Shown here in pieces: positions 50,656 to 59,980 of a stretch of 64,000 nt of DNA. Source of the stretch: Fusarium oxysporum f. sp. lycopersici 4287. Lineage: Eukaryota; Ascomycota; Sordariomycetes; Hypocreales; Nectriaceae. The notes under the pieces are model-generated. The model did no database searches, was not told where the DNA came from, and worked only from the letters and a program-made list of their open reading frames with translations. The position numbers and the translations under genes are program-made. Location of the stretch: positions 2,437,544 to 2,501,543 of the forward strand of contig NC_030993.1 in the NCBI RefSeq assembly GCF_000149955.1, in the 5' to 3' direction. The number at the start of each line of letters is the position of its first letter. Position 1 is the first letter of the stretch.

Positions 50656-52500
50656 CTAATCCGTGCTGGCACTCAACTCCATAGACTTGTCCCATAAGTT
50701 CCTCAGTATGGCTGCGGTACCATCTTCCTCTTCACCACCAACCAGGCTTGATCCGCTTAGCCGGTCTGTCAGCCTGCCATCGTCGTCGTTGCCGTCGTAG
50801 CTCGACGAGGCACAGTTTGTTGTCCGTACTGAGGTAGGGCGTTTCGGCGTCATCGGTCGTCGAGGATCAGGCATGCTGACGTTGCGGGTGTGTTGGCGCA
50901 TAGTGAGATCTGTGGAACGTTTGCCGTTTGTAGAGGCGGTGCCCGGACGTGGGATGCGCAATGATTTGTCCATACCGGGGAGATGGTTGAGACGCTCGAG
51001 TGAACGAGAAATAGGGTTGAGATGTCTTCGAACAACGAGATACTCCATGCCTGTACGCTCCAAGAGCTTGCCTACACGTGGATCTCGACTGTTACCTCCA
51101 TCATATCCGGGACCACCGACACCGATGAGTGGGGTATGACCGACTACACCTCCGACACCACCAACTGCTTGCCCGGGCTCAATCACGGAACTGGCTCGCT
51201 GCAGGTTAAGCTTCTGCTGTGTTCGCGATGTTTGAGCGGCAGGCGGCGCAGCCCGTCGGGACGCCTTAGGCGCTAGTGCGCTATCATCAATGTCGTCTTT
51301 TGGTGCGCTTGTTGGGGGTTCTCGGCGCTCCTCACGGTCGCCTTGCAAGCTGGTCACAGAACGAGGTTTTTGAGGCGCATCATCGTATCGGCGAAAGTCC
51401 CCCCGAGGTGGTCGGTAGAAGGATCCCTCACTAGTCAATCCAGAACCAACAGCCTCGACAAACCGGGATGTCAATTCATCCTGATTACTCCCCGCAAGAG
51501 TTCCTGACCCTATGGCATCAGCAGAGGCTGGCGCAAAATGGCGAGGAGAGATCTGTGCCAGGTCTGCGCTCATTTGGGGCGGAGCTCCGTGGGACGGAGT
51601 GCGCTGTAATATGCGGGATGTGAGATACTCCTTGTGATGTATCGTCTCCAACTCGGGGCTCGTTGAGTTCCGTTGCTCCGGTTCGTGTTGCGGTTGCTCG
51701 GCCGGCTTTGGAGCGGCGGAATCGTTGGGTGTAACCGGTCTTGATCCGCCAGCGCGGTCGTCGGGGTGGTGCACGGAGTGGTTACTACTGTTGAGAGAGC
51801 CCTTGCGGGAGAGGTAGGGGGAATTAGAGCCACTCGCGTCGACCCATTCGTCCTCCTCGTTACCCAAATCAAAATGGACCTGCGACTTGCCGTGAGAGAT
51901 TTGAGGCTGATAAACAATTGTTGTACTTGAAGCGCGCTTCAATTCTGCAGACCGAGTGCGCTTCCCGACTTCTGTATGCGAGCGATTGCGCTTAAGTTTT
52001 GAGTGCGAAGGACTCTTGGCGATTCTCGTATGCGAGGGACTTTTGACTAGTTTTGTCTGGGAAGAACTCTTGTTGAGCTTTGTGTGGGAGGAATTCTTGG
52101 TAAGCTTCGTCTGGGATGCGCTCTTGGTAAGGTTGCCAGATGAAGACTCGCGAGAAGAGAGTTTTGCGTCGCTGAGAGCTCGTCGGTGAGAATTGGGACC
52201 GGAGGAGATTCGGTGTTGCTGCTGCTGCTCGATCTGATCGGGGGTATCGGTATGGCGACGGCTGAGCTTAGGCTGCTTTGGGGCAGCTTTTGATGCTGGG
52301 CCGCGGGCGTGGTGGAGGTGACCAACAGTGTGCTGTCGCTGGTGATGACGATGGTGTCTCCGATGCTGCTGCTGGTGTTGGTGTTGTTGGTTAACACCGC
52401 TGCTCTCGCTCTGCGAATCACTCTCCTGATGGTTGAGCGGAGGTCGTTTTGATTGGCCGCTCAAGGACGATGCGCTGTCCGCATCTCGGGTGTGAGGCAT
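50656..52500 (-). CDS. TCO89-like TORC1 subunit
   Basis: Single exon, 614 residues from the ATG at 52500 (MPHTRDADSASSL). The protein is mostly disordered: a Gln/His-rich tract (about 38-57), an eight-unit 9-residue repeat (124-195), and Ser/Pro-rich stretches. Conserved-looking blocks are SRTQQKLNLQRASSVIEPG, KLLERTGMEYLVVRRHLNP followed by ISRSLERL, and a C-terminal helix ILRNLWDKSMEL. The TQQKLNLQR and EYLVVRR-NP blocks recall the TCO89 family, a fungal TORC1 component at the vacuole that affects growth and cell-wall integrity; this rests on memory of the family. Many Ser/Thr-rich basic motifs could be phosphorylated. The 5' leader looks long, with several AGGTA motifs within 850 bases upstream. 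Confidence 0.68.
   Translation of the reverse strand: MPHTRDADSASSLSGQSKRPPLNHQESDSQSESSGVNQQHQHQQQHRRHHRHHQRQHTVGHLHHARGPASKAAPKQPKLSRRHTDTPDQIEQQQQHRISSGPNSHRRALSDAKLSSRESSSGNLTKSASQTKLTKNSSHTKLNKSSSQTKLVKSPSHTRIAKSPSHSKLKRNRSHTEVGKRTRSAELKRASSTTIVYQPQISHGKSQVHFDLGNEEDEWVDASGSNSPYLSRKGSLNSSNHSVHHPDDRAGGSRPVTPNDSAAPKPAEQPQHEPEQRNSTSPELETIHHKEYLTSRILQRTPSHGAPPQMSADLAQISPRHFAPASADAIGSGTLAGSNQDELTSRFVEAVGSGLTSEGSFYRPPRGDFRRYDDAPQKPRSVTSLQGDREERREPPTSAPKDDIDDSALAPKASRRAAPPAAQTSRTQQKLNLQRASSVIEPGQAVGGVGGVVGHTPLIGVGGPGYDGGNSRDPRVGKLLERTGMEYLVVRRHLNPISRSLERLNHLPGMDKSLRIPRPGTASTNGKRSTDLTMRQHTRNVSMPDPRRPMTPKRPTSVRTTNCASSSYDGNDDDGRLTDRLSGSSLVGGEEEDGTAAILRNLWDKSMELSASTD
51916..52131 (-). repeat. 27-base minisatellite coding eight 9-residue repeats
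   Basis: Units: LTKSASQTK, LTKNSSHTK, LNKSSSQTK, LVKSPSHTR, IAKSPSHSK, LKRNRSHTE, VGKRTRSAE, LKRASSTTI. The period is exactly nine residues with no indels. Lys and the central Ser are the best-kept positions; units become more divergent toward the C-terminal side. Confidence 0.9.
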
Positions 52501-54620
52501 GGTTGGTAGGGATTGGAGGTATAATACAGCAAGATAAAGGTTGTGCGCAGTTCGTTCTGGGTGATGCGACGGCGAATTGGTCGTATCCGATCTCGAGCGG
52601 TAAAAGATTTTCAACTTTTCGCGGCTTTCTCCTTTGTTGTGTTTGCGACTGACTACGAATGTTATATTCCCTTTTTGGTTGTACTGATGACAAGGGTATT
52701 TAATATCGTGGGCGCTGCAGCAGCAATTGCAAATAAAATAGGTGCCAAAGAATAAGAAAGGTTGTAGGAGATTAATTGACTCCGTGTCGTATCAAAGATT
52801 AGGTAGGTAGGCAGTCGTCGGCGGATCGCGAATGGTGGTGGTTCCGTCCCCGTTGCCAATTATGGAGCTCCCTTTAAGTCAGATTTGTAGGGCTCCCTTT
52901 CAGTGATGTCAATGTCAATGGATCGGCCGCGAGAAGAATCGGTGAGAGCCGAGAGTAGTGGAGGAGCGGAGATGGGCCGGCGATCACTGTGAGTCTGGAG
53001 TCTGGGGAGAAGAAGGTGACAAAGAAAGGGAGAGAAAATTAAAGAAGAAAAGTGCCCGGCGTTGAGCAGAAGCAACTTTTGACGTAAGGGAAGGTCTAGT
53101 AAAAAAAAAGAGTATGGACAAGGTCGGTAGGCGAGTAAGAGTAAGGTAAGGCCTTGGTCTCGTTACTAGTATAGGCGAGCAATTCCAGACCAGACAGACC
53201 AGGCATGGCCCAAGAAGCAACGAACAATCAAGAGCCAAACAAGACCAACAAATTGAGCGGCGGAGATGAAGCTAGTCTATTGCCGAGACAGAGGCTGGCA
53301 GTGCTAAGACCAGTCAACTTGACTTGAGTTGCATGAATGAATCTTTAGTATTAGGTAGGTATAGTAGGCTGTGATGGAGAGGAGGGGAACGAAAAAGAAG
53401 GCTTGCTAATTATCAAGATTGGATTTGTCCACAAAGGTTTTTAGTTTTAGCTCTGACTCTGACTCTGAAGTATAACGTAGGTGGGTATCCATACAAGTGT
53501 CCGTCTTAAGAGTGTCTGGTTTGAACACGGCCGAACAATAAAATGAGTTGGAGCTAGCGAGCGAACGAACGAAATAATTACTTTGATCGTGCAGCAGTAG
53601 CAGCAGCAGTGATTAGCGAGTGAACATGTTGAGGTGTGATAGTGCGAAATGCCAAGCAAGCAAGTAAGCCAACAGAAGATTGGAGTCATTCTATTTAGAA
53701 CACGACTGAGATGAGAATGAGATCCATGAGATTGATGGTCACAGGCGGACACGGAGCCGCAATCGGAACCCATGGAATATCCTTCTTTGGCAAACCGAGA
53801 CCAATTACGAAGCCTTTGGTTCGTTGTGTAACTTGTCACAAAAATGAACGAACCCAGAAACAGGACATGAACTAAAAAAGAGAAACATAGTTTGAGTTGA
53901 ACACCACTAAATCATGAATGCGTCACCTGTAATACACACTGCATTAGCTACGAACCGCTAGGGGCTCGCGGAGAACTGGGTAATAAACACTGCTAGACGG
54001 AGCTTGGCCCGGCCTTTGCCTTGCTCTCTTCCGGGCCGACTTTAGGCGGCATATCCGTGAGTGATTCAGCAAGGTAATCTTTAACGATCGTGATAGTCAC
54101 GATATCATACGTGGGACGAAAGAGTGATGAAATCGATCCATATGATTTGATTCTTGCTAACCAAAATCATATACTGACTACCTTACCTAACGTAATTACT
54201 GTCTCCTTTGCTGCTTGGGCCTATCCTTCCAAGACGCGCAACCTACTCGCAGAAGCAAAACCCATCAACAGATGTGATAGCCCATAGACATAAGCCGGGA
54301 CTTAGAAAGAGGCCATCTGCCGTTTGTAGATGTAATTATTAGGATGCTCTGAAATATGGCTCGTCAGATTGGAAACCCTTCCTTTCTTATTCACCCTCAT
54401 CTTCCGGAAGCTTTTGGCGGGGATAATCTGGGGTGCTTTCCCTAGATGCTACGCACGTGACCTTTAACTCCAACTTGGAATCTTCAATCTCATCTCGTGC
54501 AGTGCGTCAAGGAACCCCACGAACCAACCCATCACCGCTTCGAATACTTAGGTACCTACCAGAAAACCCGATTTTTGGCATTATTCATCCCTTCCGACCT
54601 CAAAAAGAAGATCCCAGACC
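52501..54620. other. Divergent promoter region, TCO89-like gene / SPF30-like gene
   Basis: 2.1 kb between divergent starts. AGGTA-type motifs occur at 52799-52812, 53141-53153, 53351-53362, 54181-54192 and 54546-54560. Simple repeats include ACTCTG units near 53450. No coding region was recognised. Confidence 0.55.
54546..54560. promoter_or_regulatory. ACTTAGGTACCTACC motif
   Basis: A near-palindromic AGGTACCT core lies about 60 bases upstream of the SPF30-like ATG. It is the copy closest to any start codon in the window. Confidence 0.35.
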
Positions 54621-55566
54621 ATGTCGTCTATCGCTGAAATCGAACAAGAGAAGAAGACGTACCAAGAACAAGTACGACCCCCATCCATTCATCCATGATA
54701 TGTCATTCATACTGACCGTATTCCTCTAGTTCGATATCGTTCTTGGTCAGCTACGCGATGACCCCGATAACGCCGAGCTCAAAGCTTTAAAGGACGAGTT
54801 GAACAGCTTCATCGATCTTCTCAACGAACAAATTGCTGAGCTCAAGCCTGCCCAGGCGCCCAAGCCCGCCCCCAAAGAACCATCACCGCCACCTCAGCCC
54901 GAGAAATGGTCTCGCGAGAACCATCCAGCCTTTAAGAAAGCAGCTCCAGTGGAGGAAGAGAAGCAGGCTCCTGTAAACTACCAGGTCAACGATACAATTC
55001 TAGCCAAGTGGGTTTCTGGTGACAAGGCTTTCTACCCAGCGCGCATCACATCTATCACTGGATCCTCAACAGACCCTATCTACACCGTCAAGTTCAAGAC
55101 CTACGATAACACTGAGACCTTGCGGTCTCGCGATATTCGACCTGTGTCAAACAAGCGAAAGGCGGACGGTACGCCAACAACTTCAGCACCAGCAACACCT
55201 CCAGCCCCTGGGCTGGTTTCATCAGCGGGCGCGACAGTATATCCCGAAGCGAAGAAGGCAGCCGAGCAAGATGGTGAAGTAAAGCCTCCCAAGGCCAAGA
55301 AGATCAAGGCCAAGAAGGAGCTTGAGAAAAACAAGAATAAGTGGCAAGAATTCAGCGCAAAGTCCAAGTTTGGAAAGAACCAAAAGAAGGACAGCATGTT
55401 CCGTACTCCAGACGGCGTTCATGGTAGAGGTATGCACTTATGTTGCTCATTTTATGAATCAGATACTAACTTGTTCTCAGTTGGCTTCACAGGCTCTGGC
55501 CAAGCCATGCGAAAAGACCCCACTCGAAGCCGTCATGTCTATCAAATGAACGATGAGCTAGACTAA
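54621..55566 (+). CDS. Tudor-domain splicing factor, SPF30/SMNDC1-like
   Basis: Predicted nuclear spliceosome-assembly factor whose Tudor domain binds symmetrically dimethylated arginines on Sm proteins. Exons 54621-54671, 54730-55429 and 55481-55566 give 278 residues, somewhat longer than human SPF30. The N-terminus is a helical segment (EIEQEKKTYQEQ-FDIVLGQLRDD...LNSFIDLLNEQIAEL). The Tudor domain spans about 98-160 with aromatic-cage candidates in ILAKWVSGDKAFYPARI and YTVKFKTYDNTE. A basic Lys-rich stretch (KPPKAKKIKAKKELEKNKNK) follows, then the family-like GKNQKKDSMFRTPDGVHGRVGF. The last exon encodes VGFTGSGQAMRKDPTRSRH and an acidic end. Confidence 0.85.
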
Positions 55567-55923
55567 TCACCTTTCTCTCTTGACAGGACACTCGGTTCGA
55601 TACTCAAGAGCACACAGGGGCGTTCGGGAAGTCTCAGAAGCTTATTGCTTTGTTTGGTAACATGCCTTGCATTTGATCACAGCAGAGGCTAACGACTTAT
55701 CTTTCTGGCGATTAATCCAGTTCTTCTTCTTCAGACTCAAGTATATAGGAGCGACGCGGTCTATGTTCATAGACTAGCCGGTGTTAATTAAATAATGTTA
55801 CATGAGCAGACAACACCTCTCCCCCTGGCTTTGAGTGTTTTACTAAATTGGGCTGACAGGAATCATTATTGTACAAGTTACTCTATATTGTTGATACATG
55901 GCGGCCGAGTAGAAGTTCGGTGG
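55567..55923. other. Convergent 3' flanks, SPF30-like gene and IND1
   Basis: 357 bases between the two stop codons. No gene or structured element is seen. Confidence 0.6.
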
Positions 55924-57025
55924 CTATTTACCACTCAGATCGATCTTGGGACAGATATCTTGTGCTATCTTCAAAAAGGCATTTGCCCTCTCACTCGTAG
56001 GTTCTGCCACTACTGTGGGTTTTCCTCTGTCCCCGTCGTCTCCAATATTGGGGTGTAATGGGATATCACCTAAAAAGTCGATCTGGTGCTCTTGACACAA
56101 CTTCTCGACCCTTGCATTGGAACCAAAGATATTGGTTTCTCCATGACAATGAGGGCATGTGAACAAGGACATGTTCTGTACCAAGCCAAGGATATTGACA
56201 TTGACTGTTTTGAACATGTTGATACCTTTGACAGCATCTTTAGTGGCAAGAGTATGAGGAGTTGTGACAATGACAGAGCCTGGCGGTTGTTAGTAGAAAC
56301 AGACGTGACATCTCATAGAAACGCACCATCCAAAATGACCTGCTGTGTGATAGTCAACTGTGTATCTCCTGTACCTGGAGGAAGGTCTAGGACAAGAACA
56401 TCAAGACCACCCCATTCTACCTCATGTAGAAGCTGCTGAATAGCCTTCATCACCATGGGGCCTCGCCAGACTACTGGTGCATTCTCGCCAACCAGATAGC
56501 CCATGGACATGGTCTTGACTCCATAGTTTGTAAGAGGGATGAGCTGGTTATCTTTGTCCTGTCAGCTCATGTTCAGAGGGCGTTATGAGCCCTAGTGACT
56601 GACTATTTGATAACCTCGGTTCTCCTGAGAGGTCAAACAAGGTTGGAATAGATGGACCAAAGATATCAGTGTCCAGGATCCCAGCACGAAAGCCAAGACG
56701 AGCAAAAGCCAGAGACAGATTTGCTAGTCGCCTTTGTTAGAACATCTCAAGTCTCAGGAGACATCTATAGATACCTGCAACTGTGCTTTTGCCTACACCA
56801 CCTTTCGCTGAGGATACTGCGATGACTTTCTCGACACCTGTGATTTTGCGACGGACTGGGCGTTTACCCCAAGTTGGCGGCGTTCCTGATCGAGGGAGAC
56901 CCTGGAATAGTATCAACTATGCTCTAACTTGATAGTACTGAGTACCAAAGAAGATCACTCACTAATGGATTTTCATGTTGCAGCGGCCGGAGGCTCTGAA
57001 AGAGGCGGGCAGATGTTGGACGCAT
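55924..57025 (-). CDS. ind1: IND1/NUBPL-type mitochondrial Fe-S P-loop NTPase (complex I assembly)
   Basis: Mrp/NBP35-family scaffold delivering iron-sulfur clusters to respiratory complex I. Exons 56963-57025, 56775-56901, 56604-56723, 56327-56551 and 55924-56279 give 296 residues in continuous frame. The first exon is an Arg-containing presequence (MRPTSARLFQSLRPLQHENPL). The deviant Walker A SSAKGGVGKST lies at about 51-61; ILDTDIFGPSIP, MSMGYLVG and LDLPPGTGDTQLT follow, and the cluster-binding CPHC lies near 220-223 in LFTCPHCHGETNIFG. Intron 3 uses a GTCAGT donor and an AAAG acceptor 11 bases past a GCTGAC branch; other acceptors break the frame. The mitochondrial presequence and complex I role separate it from cytosolic Nbp35/Cfd1. 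Confidence 0.93.
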
Positions 57026-57392
57026 ACTGAGAGTCTTTATGGCTTTAGATGGGATATAACTCAGGACCTCGGCGTACTAAGCTTGGACTCCTCAATTCGG
57101 AGTTATAGGGGTTTTTTCAATGTCTATAGTGCGTAAACAAGCAGCATATTGAATTGTCTACTCATAGGATGTCAAGAATACGAGAGTCTGACCAAATAAG
57201 GTGTCATGGAACTCATAGACCGCTGGGAGCTTGAGCTAGCGGACTACCTAATACAGGGCTCTCTCCACTAACACTGAGTTGCGACAGTTCTGCCATCTGC
57301 CACCGCCTAAAAGTTCAAGGCCATTCCTCAGAAAATTTCCAACGTGGGAGCGTCTGTTTGTCAGTGGAAGACTTGACAATTCAATCATTAAA
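57026..57392. promoter_or_regulatory. Compact divergent promoter, IND1 / BFR2
   Basis: Only 367 bases separate two divergent start codons, so this segment should hold both promoters. It may be bidirectional. No named motif was identified. Confidence 0.5.
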
Positions 57393-59041
57393 ATGGCCAA
57401 AGCAAAGGGTCGCGCAAAGCAGTTCCAAGACTTGGACGAGCCTATCGCCAAGGGTAAGTCGCTACACTATCATATGACCTATAGCTTCTAATCGTTCTAA
57501 AAGACTACGATCCCGAGGCCAATGTCGAAGTTAGCGAGAATGGCAGCGGTAGCGAAGAGAGCGAGGACGAGAACGCGGGTACTGAGCACTATGTTTCCGT
57601 TGGAAAGAGTAAATTGAGGAAACAGGAGGGCCTGTCACTCGGTCACCAGTACCGAGGCTCTCGAGTCTCGCGAGATGCGCTCGAAGAAGAGAGCGAGTCG
57701 GAAGACGAGGAGTCGGGCGATGAGGAATTCGACGATCCTGAGACCGCAGATCTAGCACGCGACGAGGCTGAGGCCAACGACTCAGAAATCGAGAGCGACG
57801 ACGCTCTTGGCGAAAGCGACGAGGAGCGCTTCAAGGAGTTTACTTTCCGAGGAAGCTCCAAGCCAAAAAAGCCTGTTAGCAAGCGAGCTACCGCTGCTGA
57901 CTACATGTCGTCTTCCGATGACGGCGGCGCTGGCGTTGGCGAAGATGAGGACGACGAATCCGAGTTAGTTGAGGACGACATGGACGATGGTCTTGACGCT
58001 CTGGTCGATGGTGAGGAAGGCCCCGACGATGAGGAGGGCTCGGGAGAAGAGGATGAGGACGATGATGATAGCGAAAGCGATGACGAGGAATCAGAGGCGA
58101 AGGCTAAGAACGCAAAACCCATTATGGCAGCCCTATCAACTCGACCCGATGTTGACAAGGGTTTGGCAATCCGTCAGCAGCGCAAGGCCTATGATGGGCT
58201 CCTCAACATTCGAATTCGCCTACAGAAAGCCCTCATTGCTGCCAACACCTTCGATGCCCTCGACGCCAACCCCGAGCCCGAATCGGAGCCCTACGAGGCT
58301 GCTGAAGAGGCAGCCATCAAGCTCCTCAACACTATCAGCAGCCTTAAGGATAACTTTGGACCATCTCGAGCTGGCGAGAAGCGCAAGCGTGAATTAGATG
58401 TGTCTATGGCCACAAGCGAGATCTGGGAGCAATTACAAGCGGAGGAACAACGATCTATTAAATCTAGGGAGGATCGCCTTGAGAAGTGGTCTCGCAAGGT
58501 GCAGTCCGTTAATGTCACAGCACCCAAGGGGCTCGAGTCGCGAAACAAGACTCTTGTCAGTGCCCTTAAGGAGCAGCTTATTGACCCCGACAACCGTCTC
58601 GCCAAGCGCTCTCGCGTCCCTCGTTCATGTGCCCCAGCGCAAGCTGCAAAGGGTGCATCGGAGAACAGCAACATCTACGACGACGCCGACTTCTACCAGG
58701 TTCTCCTGAAGGAGCTTGTGGACCAGCGTACAGTGGAAGGCTCATCGGGAGCTGGAGCTGGAGCTGCCGTCCCCACGGTCGTTCTCACAGCAGCCAAGGA
58801 CGTCAAGTCACGAAAGAATGTTGACCGCAAGGCCAGCAAGGGCCGCAAGATGCGCTTCACAGTTCACGAGAAGCTGCAGAACTTCATGGCGCCTGAGGAC
58901 CGACGTGCGTGGGAGCAGGGTGCTATTGACCGCTTCTTCGGCACGCTGTTCGGCCGCAAGATGGAGCTTAACGAAGACGAGAGCGAGGATGACATGGATG
59001 TTGATGTTGAGGAGGCAGGACTCCGGCTGTTTAGAAACTAA
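57393..59041 (+). CDS. bfr2: BFR2/AATF family ribosome biogenesis protein
   Basis: Nucleolar small-subunit processome factor needed for early 18S rRNA processing. Exons 57393-57453 and 57504-59041 give 532 residues. The start MAKAKGRAKQFQDLDEPIAK and DYDPEANVEVSE are typical; KLRKQEGLSLGHQYRGSRVS follows. A long Glu/Asp/Ser-rich region (about 75-190) precedes the AATF domain (RPDVDKGLAIRQQRKAYDGL ... LIAANTFDAL ... SIKSREDRLEKWSRKVQSV). The C-terminal TRAUB domain is KGRKMRFTVHEKLQNFMAP then RFFGTLFGRK. No break is seen. It converges on the small membrane-protein gene with 47 bases between stops. Confidence 0.93.
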
Positions 59042-59088
59042 AGGGGGACACGAAAAAAGTTGTAATTGTAGATGTCATAGACTGTTGC

Positions 59089-59484
59089 TTAAGCATTACC
59101 AAAATACCAGGTACAAAGAAACATGGTCAACAAAACAATGTGAACTCCTAGGTGCACCAGTGGTCCTCCTAATGTCTTGGTTGTTGAAGCTTCCTCCTCC
59201 TCTGTATAGCCATTCATTCGCATATAAGCTCGATAACTAGGCCATAAATGCCAGAAGGAAAAGGCGAGCGCAGCTTGACGAGTTGCGTCATCAAACGGCC
59301 GCCGGATAAAGATGAGAGCAATGAGGTTACTCGTGAGAAGAAGACCACCGAATGACTGAAGAATCAGAGCTGCCGATGGAGGAAGCGGTTGAAGTTGTGA
59401 GGAGGGCTTCAGGATGAAGGTCAAGGCAGCTGGGGTTTCAATGAGAGCGTGGATGAGGAAGGGGATCGTTGCTGTGAACAGCAT
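59089..59484 (-). CDS. Small multi-pass membrane protein, function unknown
   Basis: 131 residues from the ATG at 59484, with three to four hydrophobic segments: LFTATIPFLIHALI, LILQSFGGLLLTSNLIALIFI, AALAFSFWHLWPSYRAY and LVHLGVHIVLLTMFLC. Conserved-looking features are IETPAALTFILKPSSQL and RRPFDDATRQ. I cannot name the family. An upstream exon is possible: from ATG 59689, a segment MRSSGSAHRWYKLILVFVVG could splice in frame through a GTAGCT donor to CCAG just before HRIIIML. The stronger GTAAGT donor six bases on does not keep frame. It is divergent from nothing close and converges on bfr2. Confidence 0.6.
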   Translation of the reverse strand: MLFTATIPFLIHALIETPAALTFILKPSSQLQPLPPSAALILQSFGGLLLTSNLIALIFIRRPFDDATRQAALAFSFWHLWPSYRAYMRMNGYTEEEEASTTKTLGGPLVHLGVHIVLLTMFLCTWYFGNA

Positions 59485-59980
59485 GATGATGATCCGATGC
59501 TGGAGTTGTCAAGTTATCAGAGGTCAATGATAGAGAAGAGTGGTGGAATCTAGACAACGTTGAGATTTTCAAGATGAAAAGACATGGTTCACAGATCCTG
59601 ACTTACTAAGCTACCGATTTGCTGACCATACCCACAACGAAGACAAGGATGAGTTTATACCATCGATGTGCTGAGCCCGAACTTCTCATGATACCGTAGT
59701 ATGCAGTAGTTTTGTTCATTTATCTCGAGGTTTTTGCACAAATGTCAGATATGCTTCTAGCGTATCCTCCAACCATAACGGCCTGAAAAACGACTCAAGT
59801 GCCTGAACACAGAACATCAATTCTTCATTATCAAATGGTACATTACCAACTCAATTCGTATCTCCATTTTGAGCGCCATATTACGCCACCAGATATATCC
59901 AAGACTATCTGAAAGTTAGTGTACAGGAGGGGATATCATATCTAAATACTAGCAATATACAAAATACTTAGCATGGTTGG
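59485..59980. other. Intergenic, possible 5' exon of the membrane protein
   Basis: About 500 bases containing the membrane gene's leader, or its first exon near 59620-59689, and the 3' flank of the Zn2Cys6 gene. No independent gene is seen. Confidence 0.45.

Noticed and set aside
52501..52614. Extension of the TCO89-like protein upstream of its ATG
   Set aside because: The 38 extra codons start at a TTG; the first ATG is at 52500 and the added residues look like translated leader.
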